Shown piece after piece: positions 1 to 7,114 of a stretch of 7,238 nt of DNA. How positions within the stretch are numbered: position 1 is the first letter of the stretch; each line of letters opens with the position of its first letter. The notes beneath the pieces are model-generated. The model made no database searches and was not told where the DNA came from. It saw only the letters and a list, made by a program, of their open reading frames with translations. The position numbers and the translations under genes are program-made. Source of the stretch: Acidobacteriaceae bacterium (GTDB taxonomy: Bacteria; Acidobacteriota; Terriglobia; Terriglobales; Acidobacteriaceae); contig PMSZ01000320.1 of NCBI GenBank assembly GCA_003168235.1, positions 1 to 7,238 on the forward strand, given 5' to 3'.

Positions 1-1
1 G

Positions 2-631
2 CTGTACAAGAATGCGATGCACCTCTACCAGAGCGCCAACAACGCCGAGAAGGTCGAAGCGATGGGCCGCAAGGTTCTCGCGGCGGATGGGGATGATCCT
101 GATGCGTTGCAAGCGGTCGCCACGGTGATTGCCGAAAAAACCCGCGACACCGACATCGACAAGGACCAGCGCTACGCCGACGCCATCGCTATGGCGCAGA
201 AGTCTTTGCAGACCATCGACACCGACATCGCCGTCCAGGCGGGGACGCCGCAGGAGAAGATCGACGCGTACAAATCGGGATTGCGCTCGCAGGCTTACTC
301 GATTATGGGAGCCATCGAATACCGGAAAGAAAACTATGTGGTCGCGCAAGATGACCTGCAGAAGGCCATCGACGCCTACCCCAGCGACCCGACGCCGGTG
401 GACGTTCTTCGTCTGGCGCTGGTGATTGATAAGCAGGGGACGGCGGCCTCCGACAATAAAGAGAAACAGCAGAAGCTTTATGTCGACGCACTCAAATGGG
501 CCAACAAAGCGGTCGACATGACCAAGGAGAACACCTCCATCGGAACGCTGGCGCGCCATGAACGCGACCGTTTGCAGGCGCTCACCGGAGCTGCGCCACC
601 GGCACAAGCGCAGACTCCGCCCAAGAATTAA
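2..631 (+). CDS. TPR-repeat protein, C-terminal part (5' end outside window)
   Basis: The reading frame is open from the left edge (codons for LYKNA precede the first Met at 17), so this is probably the last 209 residues of a longer protein. It is alpha-helical and rich in Ala, Asp, Lys and Gln, with helix pairs of tetratricopeptide type: a unit around AEKVEAMGRKVLAADGDDPD, one around RYADAIAMAQKSLQTID, one around YVVAQDDLQKAIDAYPSDP and one around LYVDALKWANKAVD. The last 15 or so residues form a Pro/Ala/Gln-rich tail (APPAQAQTPPKN) that looks disordered. TPR proteins are scaffolds for protein contacts; no partner or enzymatic domain is visible here. It ends 52 bp before the preferred rnc start, on the same strand, so it could be the upstream gene of the same transcript. 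Fold class is likely; specific function is unknown. Confidence 0.8.
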   Translation: MYKNAMHLYQSANNAEKVEAMGRKVLAADGDDPDALQAVATVIAEKTRDTDIDKDQRYADAIAMAQKSLQTIDTDIAVQAGTPQEKIDAYKSGLRSQAYSIMGAIEYRKENYVVAQDDLQKAIDAYPSDPTPVDVLRLALVIDKQGTAASDNKEKQQKLYVDALKWANKAVDMTKENTSIGTLARHERDRLQALTGAAPPAQAQTPPKN

Positions 632-643
632 AGCCACCCCTGC

Positions 644-675
644 GGAGACGCGGATGGCCGCGACTCCGCGTCTCT
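644..675 (+). promoter_or_regulatory. Hairpin ahead of rnc
   Basis: GAGACGCGG at 645-653 is exactly complementary to CCGCGTCTC at 666-674, giving a perfect 9-bp stem with a 12-nt loop; a G-U pair (644/675) could extend it. No T-run follows, so it is not a classical intrinsic terminator. The left arm contains GGAG (644-647), the only good Shine-Dalgarno match near rnc, and the loop contains the ATG at 654. The structure may therefore control translation of rnc or be an mRNA processing site. The role is inference; the inverted repeat is seen directly. Confidence 0.45.
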
Positions 676-683
676 CTACGAGA

Positions 684-1448
684 ATGAAGTCACACGACAT
701 CATGGAACTGGAAGTGAGCCTGGGTCACCGCTTCCAGCGCCCGGAACTGCTGGAGCAGGCCCTCACTCACAGCTCGCAAGCTCGCGAGGTGGAGGCGTTG
801 GGCGCAGGCAATGGTTCGCCCGCCGGTGATAACGAAATGCTCGAGTTCCTGGGCGACGCCGTGCTCGGCCTGGTCACAAGCGAGACGCTTTTCCACCGCT
901 TCCCTAAGTTTCAGGAAGGACAGCTCTCCAAGCTCCGTGCGCACCTAGTCGGTCAGCGGCATTTGCTGCGTGTGGCCGAGCAATTACAGATCGGTCGCTA
1001 CATGCGCCTTGGCCGCGGCGAAGAAAAGAGTGGCGGCCGCAACAAGGCAAGTTTACTGGTAGATGCGCTGGAAGCGATCCTCGCCGCGCTCTATCTCGAC
1101 GGCGGGTGGACGGTGGCCTGCAACTTCATTGTGCGCGCGATCGTTGAGCCGGAACTGGCGCAGATGAACCTCGAAACCAGCGCGATCCCGGTGATGGATT
1201 TCAAGTCCGCGCTGCAGGAAGCTCTGCAAGCCCGAGGCGGTCCGCAGCCGGTTTACATGCTGGTGAAGGAGGAAGGCCCGGAGCACAAGAAAAGCTTTAC
1301 GGTTGAGGTCAGGATCCACGAGCCAGCGCTGGCGCAATTCGTTGGGCGCGCTCAAGCCGCGACCAAGAAACGGGCAGAGCAGGAAGCGGCCCGGCAAGCG
1401 CTGGAGTATCTGGCTGCTTCGCCGCAAGCGCCGCATCCAAAGGTGTAG
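684..1448 (+). CDS. rnc: Ribonuclease III
   Basis: Double-strand-specific endoribonuclease that matures rRNA precursors and cleaves structured mRNAs in the cytoplasm. From the start used here the protein has 254 residues. The endonuclease domain covers about residues 8-160: it contains the family signature NEMLEFLGDAVL with E51, E54 and D58 (E38, E41 and D45 in E. coli), and the second metal-binding pair D127/E130 in LVDALEAI. A complete dsRNA-binding domain follows at about 172-244, starting at DFKSALQEALQ and ending in the ATKKRAEQEAARQALEYL helix. Nothing catalytic is missing. The start is uncertain: ATG 684 has only a weak GAGA ahead of it; ATG 702 begins at MELEV, close to where the family usually begins; ATG 654 has GGAG 6 nt upstream, but that lies inside a hairpin. 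An in-frame ATG at 558 lies inside the preceding gene and adds an Arg-rich, unlike-family stretch, so it was not used. It is followed after 24 bp by a signal peptidase gene. Confidence 0.95.
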   Translation: MKSHDIMELEVSLGHRFQRPELLEQALTHSSQAREVEALGAGNGSPAGDNEMLEFLGDAVLGLVTSETLFHRFPKFQEGQLSKLRAHLVGQRHLLRVAEQLQIGRYMRLGRGEEKSGGRNKASLLVDALEAILAALYLDGGWTVACNFIVRAIVEPELAQMNLETSAIPVMDFKSALQEALQARGGPQPVYMLVKEEGPEHKKSFTVEVRIHEPALAQFVGRAQAATKKRAEQEAARQALEYLAASPQAPHPKV

Positions 1449-1472
1449 CGTCAACAGAAATGTATTGTGGTT

Positions 1473-2219
1473 ATGTCGTGGAGTGAAAAGATTTCCGCTG
1501 GCGATTGGCCCGCAACGATTCAATCCGTCGCGGGAACGATTGTGATCGCCGTTTTTGTAGTGACCTTTCTCGTGCAGGCATTCACCATCCCGTCGGAATC
1601 CATGGAAAAAACCTTGCTGATCGGCGATTACCTGCTGGTCGATAAATTCTGCTACGGCGGCAAAGCGGGATGGAATCGCCTTCTACCTTATCGCAGCGTC
1701 CGCCGCGGCGATGTCATCGTATTCCATTATCCGGTGAATCCCGCGCAGGACTTTGTAAAGCGCGTCGTGGCGTTGCCCGGAGATCGCCTGCGCCTGGTCA
1801 ACAAGCGCGTCTACGTCAATGGAACCCTGGTGCAGGAGCCCTATGTGCAGTACACCTCGCTGCGCAACTACTATCGAGACGATTTTCCACGAACCGATTC
1901 CCCCGACTATGGAGTCGATGCCAAATGGTGGAAAGAAATGCCGAAGCTGGTCGAAGACCACCAGTTGATCATCCCCGAGAACCATTATTTTGTGCTCGGT
2001 GACAACCGCGACGACAGCCAGGACAGCCGCTACTGGGGATTCGTCCCGCGCGAAAATATCATCGGGCGCCCGCTGCTGATTTACTGGTCGTCAGGCGCCA
2101 TGAACAACGACCTTCCCGGAACTCCAACCGTGGGTGATAGACTTTTTCATCTCGCCTACACGGTGACGCATGTGTTCCAGACAACGCGGTGGGAGCGTAC
2201 TTTCAGGCTGGTGCGGTAA
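1473..2219 (+). CDS. lepB: Signal peptidase I, paralogue 1
   Basis: Type I signal peptidase: a membrane-anchored serine protease of the Ser/Lys dyad type that cuts signal peptides from exported proteins on the periplasmic face. The 248-residue product has one N-terminal membrane segment (about 19-37) followed by the catalytic box IPSESMEKTLLIGD with Ser43 as nucleophile. The general base is Lys96 in DFVKRVVALPGD, and the late box GDNRDDSQDSRYWG lies at 176-189. The C-terminus TRWERTFRLVR is shared with both downstream paralogues. It lacks their roughly 20-residue charged N-terminal extension and differs from them through much of the chain, so it is the oldest branch of the three. An in-frame GTG at 1467 would add two residues; no clear Shine-Dalgarno precedes either start, so translation may depend on coupling to rnc, which stops 24 bp upstream. 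Confidence 0.94.
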   Translation: MSWSEKISAGDWPATIQSVAGTIVIAVFVVTFLVQAFTIPSESMEKTLLIGDYLLVDKFCYGGKAGWNRLLPYRSVRRGDVIVFHYPVNPAQDFVKRVVALPGDRLRLVNKRVYVNGTLVQEPYVQYTSLRNYYRDDFPRTDSPDYGVDAKWWKEMPKLVEDHQLIIPENHYFVLGDNRDDSQDSRYWGFVPRENIIGRPLLIYWSSGAMNNDLPGTPTVGDRLFHLAYTVTHVFQTTRWERTFRLVR

Positions 2220-2275
2220 GAAGATGCTTCGCCTGAACTTCGCGATAAGAAATTTTGCGAAACGGATGGCCAAAA

Positions 2276-3073
2276 GTGCCTAAGAAAGAGGAAGTCCGAG
2301 ATAACGAAAGAGCCGACGAAACTCCGGTGGAGGAGAAGCCGCGCGAAACCACGATAGAATTCCTGGCCTCGCTGGCGGGTGTGCTGGTCACCGGCTTGTT
2401 CATCATCACGTTTATCCTGCAGGCGTTTGAGATCCCCTCCAGTTCAATGGAAGATACCCTGCTCATCGGCGATCATGTCTTCGTGAACCGCGAGCAGTTC
2501 GCTCCGCCGTCGCATTGGATGGGTCCCCTGCTGCCCTATCGCGAGATTCGCCGCGGTGATATTGTCGTGTTCCTCTCGCCTGAAGAACAAGGTTTGTTTG
2601 TGGTCAAGCGAATTATCGGCGTCCCCGGCGACCACATCCACCTGCGTGACGGCATCGTCTATCGCAACGGCGAAAAACTGAACGAGCCTTACGCTCTGCA
2701 CAAACTCGCCAATTACAACCCGTACCGCGACAACTTTCCTGCCGTGCCTCCGTCGGACGATTACGGAGTAAGAAACGAACAATGGATTCAGGAACTGCCG
2801 GCGCATCTCGAGGGCGAAGACGTCGTCGTGCCACCGAACAGCTACTTCGCCATGGGCGACAACCGCGACGTCAGTTATGACAGCCGCTATTGGGGCTTCA
2901 TTCCGCGCAAGAACGTGATCGGACGCCCCATGTTCATCTACTGGTCATTCGTGACTCCGCCCAACCAGTACGAGATGCGCAGCGTCGGCGACCGGTTGGG
3001 ATTTATGGCGCACATCATTATTCATTTCTTTGATGAGACGCGCTGGTCGCGAACGCTGAAGCCGGTGCGCTGA
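2276..3073 (+). CDS. lepB: Signal peptidase I, paralogue 2
   Basis: Second type I signal peptidase, 265 residues. A Lys/Glu/Asp-rich cytoplasmic tail (1-24, ending in EKPRET) precedes one membrane helix (about 27-51). The catalytic box IPSSSMEDTLLIGD has Ser57 as nucleophile and Lys111 lies in FVVKRIIGVPGD; GDNRD is at 194-198, so it should be active. The GTG start was chosen because MPKKE then lines up with MPKAV of paralogue 3 and the bases ahead of the two starts are also alike (TGGCCAAAAGTGCC against TGGCGAAAAAATGCC). A TTG at 2255 in the same frame would add seven residues without a counterpart in paralogue 3. No convincing Shine-Dalgarno is seen. By eye it is about three quarters identical to paralogue 3; the membrane helix and residues 160-182 differ most. 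It lies 56 bp after paralogue 1 and 15 bp before paralogue 3, which suggests co-transcription. Confidence 0.93.
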   Translation: MPKKEEVRDNERADETPVEEKPRETTIEFLASLAGVLVTGLFIITFILQAFEIPSSSMEDTLLIGDHVFVNREQFAPPSHWMGPLLPYREIRRGDIVVFLSPEEQGLFVVKRIIGVPGDHIHLRDGIVYRNGEKLNEPYALHKLANYNPYRDNFPAVPPSDDYGVRNEQWIQELPAHLEGEDVVVPPNSYFAMGDNRDVSYDSRYWGFIPRKNVIGRPMFIYWSFVTPPNQYEMRSVGDRLGFMAHIIIHFFDETRWSRTLKPVR

Positions 3074-3088
3074 GGTCTTGGCGAAAAA

Positions 3089-3880
3089 ATGCCGAAAGCA
3101 GTGAAAAACGCGCCGAAAGACAACGAAACCACCGTGGACGAGAAGCCACGCGAAACCGCAGTCGAATTCCTGGCTTCGCTGGTGGAACTGCTCATCATCT
3201 TTCTTTTTGTCACCACATTCCTGTTGCAGAATTTTGAAATTCCCACCAGTTCAATGGAGGACACGCTGCTGATCGGCGATCACGTCTTCGTGAACCGCGA
3301 GCAGTTCGCTCCACCAACCCATTGGGTGGGCCCGCTCATGCCGTATCGCGAGATCCGCCGCGGAGACATCGTTGTATTTCTTTCCCCGGAAGAACCCGGG
3401 CTGTTCGTGGTGAAGCGGATCATCGGCGTTCCCGGCGACCGCATCCACTTGCGCGATGGCGCGGTATACCGCAATGGAGAAAAACTGAACGAGCCATACG
3501 CCCAGCATAAAGCCGGCAATTACGATCCTTACCGTGACAACTTCCCTGCCGTACCTCCGTCTGAGATGTACGGGATTACCAGCCAGGAGTGGATGTCAAC
3601 TCTTTCCTCGTATATCCAGGGCGGAGATGTTGTCGTGCCGCCGAACAGTTACTTTGGCATGGGCGACAATCGCGACGTCAGCAAAGACAGCCGCTACTGG
3701 GGATTCATTCCACGAGGAAACGTGATCGGCCGTCCGCTGCTCATCTATTGGTCGTTTATCACTCCGCCCGACCAGTACCTGGTACACGACGCGGGCGACC
3801 GATTGAGCTTTTTTGCCCATGTCGTCATTCATTTTTTCGACGAAACACGCTGGTCGCGAACCTTCAGGATCGTGCGGTGA
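3089..3880 (+). CDS. lepB: Signal peptidase I, paralogue 3
   Basis: Third type I signal peptidase, 263 residues, from a tandem duplication with paralogue 2. A charged N-terminal tail (1-22, ending in EKPRET) leads into one membrane helix (about 25-48). The catalytic box IPTSSMEDTLLIGD has Ser55 as nucleophile, Lys109 lies in FVVKRIIGVPGD, and GDNRD is at 192-196; all key residues are intact. The chain ends in TRWSRTFRIVR. Segment 158-180 differs strongly from the same region of paralogue 2 although the flanks are nearly identical, as would be expected if substrate choice or a partner contact had shifted. Only a distant GAGG (3073-3076, about 12 nt ahead) could serve as ribosome binding site, and it overlaps the previous stop, so translation may be coupled. 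The stop codon overlaps the start of the AsmA-like gene. Confidence 0.94.
   Translation: MPKAVKNAPKDNETTVDEKPRETAVEFLASLVELLIIFLFVTTFLLQNFEIPTSSMEDTLLIGDHVFVNREQFAPPTHWVGPLMPYREIRRGDIVVFLSPEEPGLFVVKRIIGVPGDRIHLRDGAVYRNGEKLNEPYAQHKAGNYDPYRDNFPAVPPSEMYGITSQEWMSTLSSYIQGGDVVVPPNSYFGMGDNRDVSKDSRYWGFIPRGNVIGRPLLIYWSFITPPDQYLVHDAGDRLSFFAHVVIHFFDETRWSRTFRIVR
3866..3869 (+). promoter_or_regulatory. Ribosome binding site of the AsmA-like gene
   Basis: AGGA lies 7 nt ahead of the GTG at 3877, inside the 3' end of the third signal peptidase gene. This fixes the GTG as the likely start of the AsmA-like gene, since the same frame is open back to 3589 and otherwise leaves the start ambiguous. Confidence 0.6.
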
Positions 3881-6690
3881 AACTTCCGCGACCGAGCTTT
3901 CTGAGATCGGGCTTTCTGAGCTCGAGGCGCGTAATCGCTGCGGTTGCGGCTGTGCTGCTGGTCCTCTTTCTGTTCCGGCCCGGTGTGCGCCACCTGCGAT
4001 ACCGTATCGCCGGCTCCATCGGAAGTGCACTCGGCCGCCGCGTAGAGCTCGACGACGTCCGCTTGCGCCTTCTGCCGCGACCGGGTTTCGATCTTGAAGG
4101 GCTCGTCATCTACGACGATCCCGCCTTCAGCGCTGAACCAATGATCCGCGCGCAGGAAGTTTCCGCAGCCATAAGGCTCCGTTCCCTTTTCCGCGGACGG
4201 ATCGAGATCGCCACCCTCAGCGCCACCGAGCCCAGTATCAACCTGGTGCGTAACGACCTGGGCCGCTGGAACCTGGCCAGCCTGATCGAGCGCAACGCAC
4301 AAATTCCAGTGGCGCCGACCGGGAAACCGGCCTACGAGCCGAGACCTGCGTTTCCCTATCTTGAGGCGGATCATGCCCGGATCAATTTCAAGATTGGCCA
4401 GATCAAGAAATCCTACGCGCTGATGGACGCCGACGTGGCGCTCTGGCAGGATTCAGAAAATTCCTGGGGCGCGCGCATCAAGGCCGAGCCCGTGCGTACG
4501 GATTTTAATCTCACCGATACCGGGTTGCTCCAGTTTAACGCCACATGGCAGCGCGCTTCCAGCCTGCGGGTGACTCCCCTGCAAATCACCGCTCTATGGC
4601 AGCAGGGCCAACTGGGACAGATCACCAAGTTGCTGAGCGGAAGGGACCGCGGATGGCGCGGTGGAGTCAGTGTTTCAGCGAAGTTGTCAGGCACTCCGGA
4701 AGCTTTGCGGATCGAAAGCGAGACTGCGATTGAACGATTCCACCGCTACGACATCGTAGAGCGCGAGAATGTGCGCCTGACAGCGAATTGCTCGGGACAA
4801 TACGATGCCGTCGCCGGCATGGTTACGGGCCTATTATGCGAATCGCCTGTCGGCGAGGGAACGCTTCGCCTACGCGGCGAGACATTTCTAATGGCCGATC
4901 CGCCCGCTTACGATCTGACGATTGAGGCCACAAAAGTACCCGTGAGTTCCATGGTTCGATTGCTGCGCCAGGCAAAGCAGCAGATTCCAGGCGACCTCGC
5001 GGCGACTGGATTACTGAATGCGGAATTTCGCGCCACCCGCAGCACACCGGAGGCCATGCAGCAGGTCATCGTCTCACGACGCTCGGCGCCGGCGTTTGGG
5101 TCGCTATGGTCCGGTACCGGTTCGCTGAGCAACGTGCGGCTGGTTTCTCATTCCGCGAATGCGGTGGGAGGACAAGACCAGTTGACCTTCAGCACGATTC
5201 CCCTCGCGCTGGTTTCAACAACGGCGGCTATTGGCAACCTGCCGGCTGCCAGTCAGCGCTTCGACAAAAGAAAAGAAACAAAAGACGACGAGCCCGCGGG
5301 CCCTCATCTGCGGATCGGGCCAGCGCCGCTGAAGGTGAACTCCGCTGCACCAGTCAACGTCGGCGGTTGGCTATCATCCGCCAGTAATCGTTTTTTTCTG
5401 CGCGGCGAACTGGAGATCAAAGACCTGTTCGGAGTTGAGAACGTAATGGCGTTGCCGATCGCGCGCCCACCGGCGCAAGGCTCGGCCAGCCTGGACGTGA
5501 GCGTCTCCGGACCATGGCAGGGATTTACCGGTCCCGTTGCTCTTGGAACCGCACAATTACGAAACGTGCGTGCGGCGATCCGCGGACTGAACGAGCCGCT
5601 GGAGATTGTCTCAGCTACGATCGCGCTCTCGCCGGAAGCGGTATCGATGGAAAAGATTTCCGCGCGCATCGGTAGCACGCATTGGAGTGGGGAAGCGAGT
5701 TCGCCACGACATTGCACGGCACCGAGCACGGCGACCAGCGCAATTTCAAACACAACCCCAGACTTTGGAAGCGCTGCACCAAGTTGTATTTTTCAATTCG
5801 ATCTCACGGCCGACCAACTCACAAGCGGGGACTTGGTTGCGTGGCTTACCCCGCATCCCGCGAAACGTCCGTGGTACCTCATCTTGAATTCCGACTCCAA
5901 GAGTCCGGCGGGGCCGTCGCCGCTTCTCGCAGTTCGGGCACATGGAAGCCTTCATATCGGCCAGCTCGGACTGAAGAAATTAGCCGTGACGCAGTTAGTG
6001 ACAAAAGTGGAACTGGATGGGAAAAAGATCGCGCTCACCGGCCTTCGAGCGCAAGTGCTGCAGGGCACGCATCAGGGCAACTGGACCATCGATCTTCTTT
6101 CGGGTAATCCTTCTGCGGGCGATGTTTCATCTGGCGATCCGTCGCCAACCAATGCTTCCGCCAGTGTTGCGGACAACGATGTCTCTAAAAGCGACGCTTC
6201 CGCGCACGGCATTCACTACCACGGCTCGGGAACCTTGAACGGCATTTCGCTGGCGCAAGCGGCCACGCTGATGGATGACGACTGGATTGACGGAAAGGCC
6301 GATGGGAATTTTGAGCTGGATGGATCCGGCGACAGTTTTCGCGAACTGCTGAGGCGCTCCGATGCCAGGTTGCAGTTCGTCTTACGAAATGGCAGCTTGC
6401 CGCATGTTGAAATTCCGGGCTCGACCGCGCCGCTGCCGGTTCACCGGTTTGAAGGAGACCTACGTCTTCAGCAAGGTAGTTGGAAACTATCCTCCGGCAA
6501 ACTGGAATCACGCGATGGCATTTATCAGATCAGCGGGACTGCTTCTGCAAACGGTGGTTTGGACGTTGTATTGACCCGCGGCGACGAGCAATCGTGGACG
6601 CTCACCGGAACCCTCGCCAAGCCTCACATCATCCCTGGCAGTCGAACAGTGGCCAAAAGCGACGCCAACGCGAAGACGGTTAAACCGTAG
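3877..6690 (+). CDS. AsmA-family envelope protein
   Basis: A 937-residue protein with one membrane helix (about 19-33, VIAAVAAVLLVLFLF) after a basic start, so the bulk should lie in the periplasm, anchored in the inner membrane. The N-terminal part matches the AsmA pattern: GRRVELDDVRLRLLPRPGF, then repeated strands (AEPMIRAQEVSAAIRLRSLF, IEIATLSATEPSINLVRN, GRWNLASLIER). The C-terminal part (about 783-937) has the AsmA-like second domain, with a GISLAQAATLM segment and a RSDARLQFVLRNGSL strand. Known family members (AsmA, TamB, YhdP) are long beta-groove proteins implicated in lipid transport to, and assembly of, the outer membrane; that role is inferred here. A Ser/Asp/Ala-rich low-complexity linker lies at about 744-778. 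The only cysteines are two spaced pairs, C305/C321 and C613/C637. The GTG start overlaps the lepB3 stop as GTGA, with AGGA at good spacing, which points to translational coupling. The gene converges on the STAS gene 43 bp downstream. Confidence 0.85.
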   Translation: MKLPRPSFLRSGFLSSRRVIAAVAAVLLVLFLFRPGVRHLRYRIAGSIGSALGRRVELDDVRLRLLPRPGFDLEGLVIYDDPAFSAEPMIRAQEVSAAIRLRSLFRGRIEIATLSATEPSINLVRNDLGRWNLASLIERNAQIPVAPTGKPAYEPRPAFPYLEADHARINFKIGQIKKSYALMDADVALWQDSENSWGARIKAEPVRTDFNLTDTGLLQFNATWQRASSLRVTPLQITALWQQGQLGQITKLLSGRDRGWRGGVSVSAKLSGTPEALRIESETAIERFHRYDIVERENVRLTANCSGQYDAVAGMVTGLLCESPVGEGTLRLRGETFLMADPPAYDLTIEATKVPVSSMVRLLRQAKQQIPGDLAATGLLNAEFRATRSTPEAMQQVIVSRRSAPAFGSLWSGTGSLSNVRLVSHSANAVGGQDQLTFSTIPLALVSTTAAIGNLPAASQRFDKRKETKDDEPAGPHLRIGPAPLKVNSAAPVNVGGWLSSASNRFFLRGELEIKDLFGVENVMALPIARPPAQGSASLDVSVSGPWQGFTGPVALGTAQLRNVRAAIRGLNEPLEIVSATIALSPEAVSMEKISARIGSTHWSGEASSPRHCTAPSTATSAISNTTPDFGSAAPSCIFQFDLTADQLTSGDLVAWLTPHPAKRPWYLILNSDSKSPAGPSPLLAVRAHGSLHIGQLGLKKLAVTQLVTKVELDGKKIALTGLRAQVLQGTHQGNWTIDLLSGNPSAGDVSSGDPSPTNASASVADNDVSKSDASAHGIHYHGSGTLNGISLAQAATLMDDDWIDGKADGNFELDGSGDSFRELLRRSDARLQFVLRNGSLPHVEIPGSTAPLPVHRFEGDLRLQQGSWKLSSGKLESRDGIYQISGTASANGGLDVVLTRGDEQSWTLTGTLAKPHIIPGSRTVAKSDANAKTVKP

Positions 6691-6707
6691 GCGCAATACG
6701 CCTCAAT

Positions 6708-6754
6708 CCGCGAATATTCCATTGCTCATGCGCTCAGGCAATCGCGAATCGCGG
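6708..6754. other. Imperfect two-tier inverted repeat between convergent genes
   Basis: CCGCGA (6708-6713) pairs with TCGCGG (6749-6754), and inside it ATTGC (6721-6725) pairs with GCAAT (6738-6742), separated by internal loops of 6-7 nt. It lies in the 43-bp gap between two convergent genes and runs into the 3' end of the STAS gene, where a bidirectional terminator would be expected. There is no T-run on either side, so it is at best a weak or Rho-assisted stop. Confidence 0.25.
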
Positions 6755-7114
6755 CCGACAGTCGTTGGAGCGCAGGATAGAAATGGCTTCGCGAAGTGAA
6801 GAAACCTCAAAGACAGAGCTGAGATGCGTCGCGTCCAGAATCCTGTTGAAGAACACCGGAGGATTCACCAGCTTCACCTTTGCCGATTTCTGCATCGCCC
6901 AGCGACGCACCAGCAACAGCGTTCCCAATCCGCCGGCGTCGAGTTGCTGGACTTGAGAAACGTCGAGCACAAGCACGCGGACGCGATCCAGTTGCTCGAT
7001 CTTGCGCCTGAACTCGTCGAGCGCAACGCCGCGCACCATGCGACCCAACAGGTTCACGACCGCTACGTCATGCAAGCACTCGATTTGATATTGGAGTTCC
7101 ATATGTCTATTCAT
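6734..7114 (-). CDS. STAS-domain protein, anti-sigma factor antagonist-like
   Basis: A stand-alone STAS domain of 126 residues, the length of SpoIIAA/RsbV-type anti-anti-sigma factors. The order of elements fits: a first strand pair (ECLHDVAVVNLLGRM, 12-26), a helix (ALDEFRRKIEQL), the core strand VRVLVLDVSQVQQLD (45-59), the loop DAGGLG (59-64) leading into the helix TLLLVRRWAMQKS, then VKLVNPP and a last helix (SLREAISIL). Canonical antagonists have DSSGLG here, with the second Ser phosphorylated by an anti-sigma kinase (Ser58 in B. subtilis SpoIIAA); this protein has Ala60-Gly61 instead and cannot be controlled in that way. It may be constitutively active or serve another partner-switching role. 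The ATG at 7114 was chosen because AGG lies about 9 nt upstream; TTG 7123 and ATG 7102 are alternatives. It is monocistronic as far as visible and convergent with the AsmA-like gene. Confidence 0.85.
   Translation of the reverse strand: MNRHMELQYQIECLHDVAVVNLLGRMVRGVALDEFRRKIEQLDRVRVLVLDVSQVQQLDAGGLGTLLLVRRWAMQKSAKVKLVNPPVFFNRILDATHLSSVFEVSSLREAISILRSNDCRPRFAIA

Larger units (their letters stand above)
2276..3880 (+). repeat. Tandem gene duplication (two lepB units, 807-bp offset)
   Basis: The second and third signal peptidase genes are direct repeats offset by 807 bp across their central part. The longest exact match I found by eye is 29 bp (2477-2505 and 3284-3312). Most differences in the conserved blocks are at third codon positions, so the copies are not recent and both appear to have been kept under selection for protein sequence. 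The similarity extends a few bases upstream of both start codons. Confidence 0.85.

Noticed and set aside
558..683. Longer N-terminus for RNase III from the ATG at 558
   Set aside because: It overlaps the end of the TPR gene, gives an Arg-rich sequence unlike RNase III, and the family normally begins close to the MELEVSLG segment.
690..1523. Long antisense frames opposite rnc
   Set aside because: They mirror the codon pattern of a confirmed gene in GC-rich DNA and show no recognisable domain or ribosome binding site.
2239..2261. Small inverted repeat TTCGC...GCGAA between lepB1 and lepB2
   Set aside because: Only 5 bp with a 13-nt loop; too weak to call a regulatory structure.
3589..3876. 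An upstream extension of the AsmA-like reading frame into lepB3 (96 extra codons)
   Set aside because: The extra stretch is the shadow of a well-conserved lepB3 region in another frame, carries an Arg/Cys-rich unlike-family sequence, and the GTG at 3877 has a good ribosome binding site just before a proper membrane helix.
3829..4374. 181-codon antisense frame across the lepB3/AsmA junction
   Set aside because: It runs opposite two well-supported genes, has low-complexity composition typical of a shadow frame, and resembles no family I recognise.
5689..5790. Possible frameshift in the Ser/Thr/Pro-rich stretch of the AsmA-like gene
   Set aside because: The frame reads on into a sensible AsmA-like segment (FQFDLTADQL) on the far side, and both bordering cysteines fit a surface loop, so a natural low-complexity insertion is more likely.
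6676..6688. Palindrome ACGGTT-A-AACCGT at the AsmA-like stop codon
   Set aside because: A 1-nt loop cannot form a stable RNA hairpin and there is no T-run, so it is not a terminator; it is probably chance in coding sequence.
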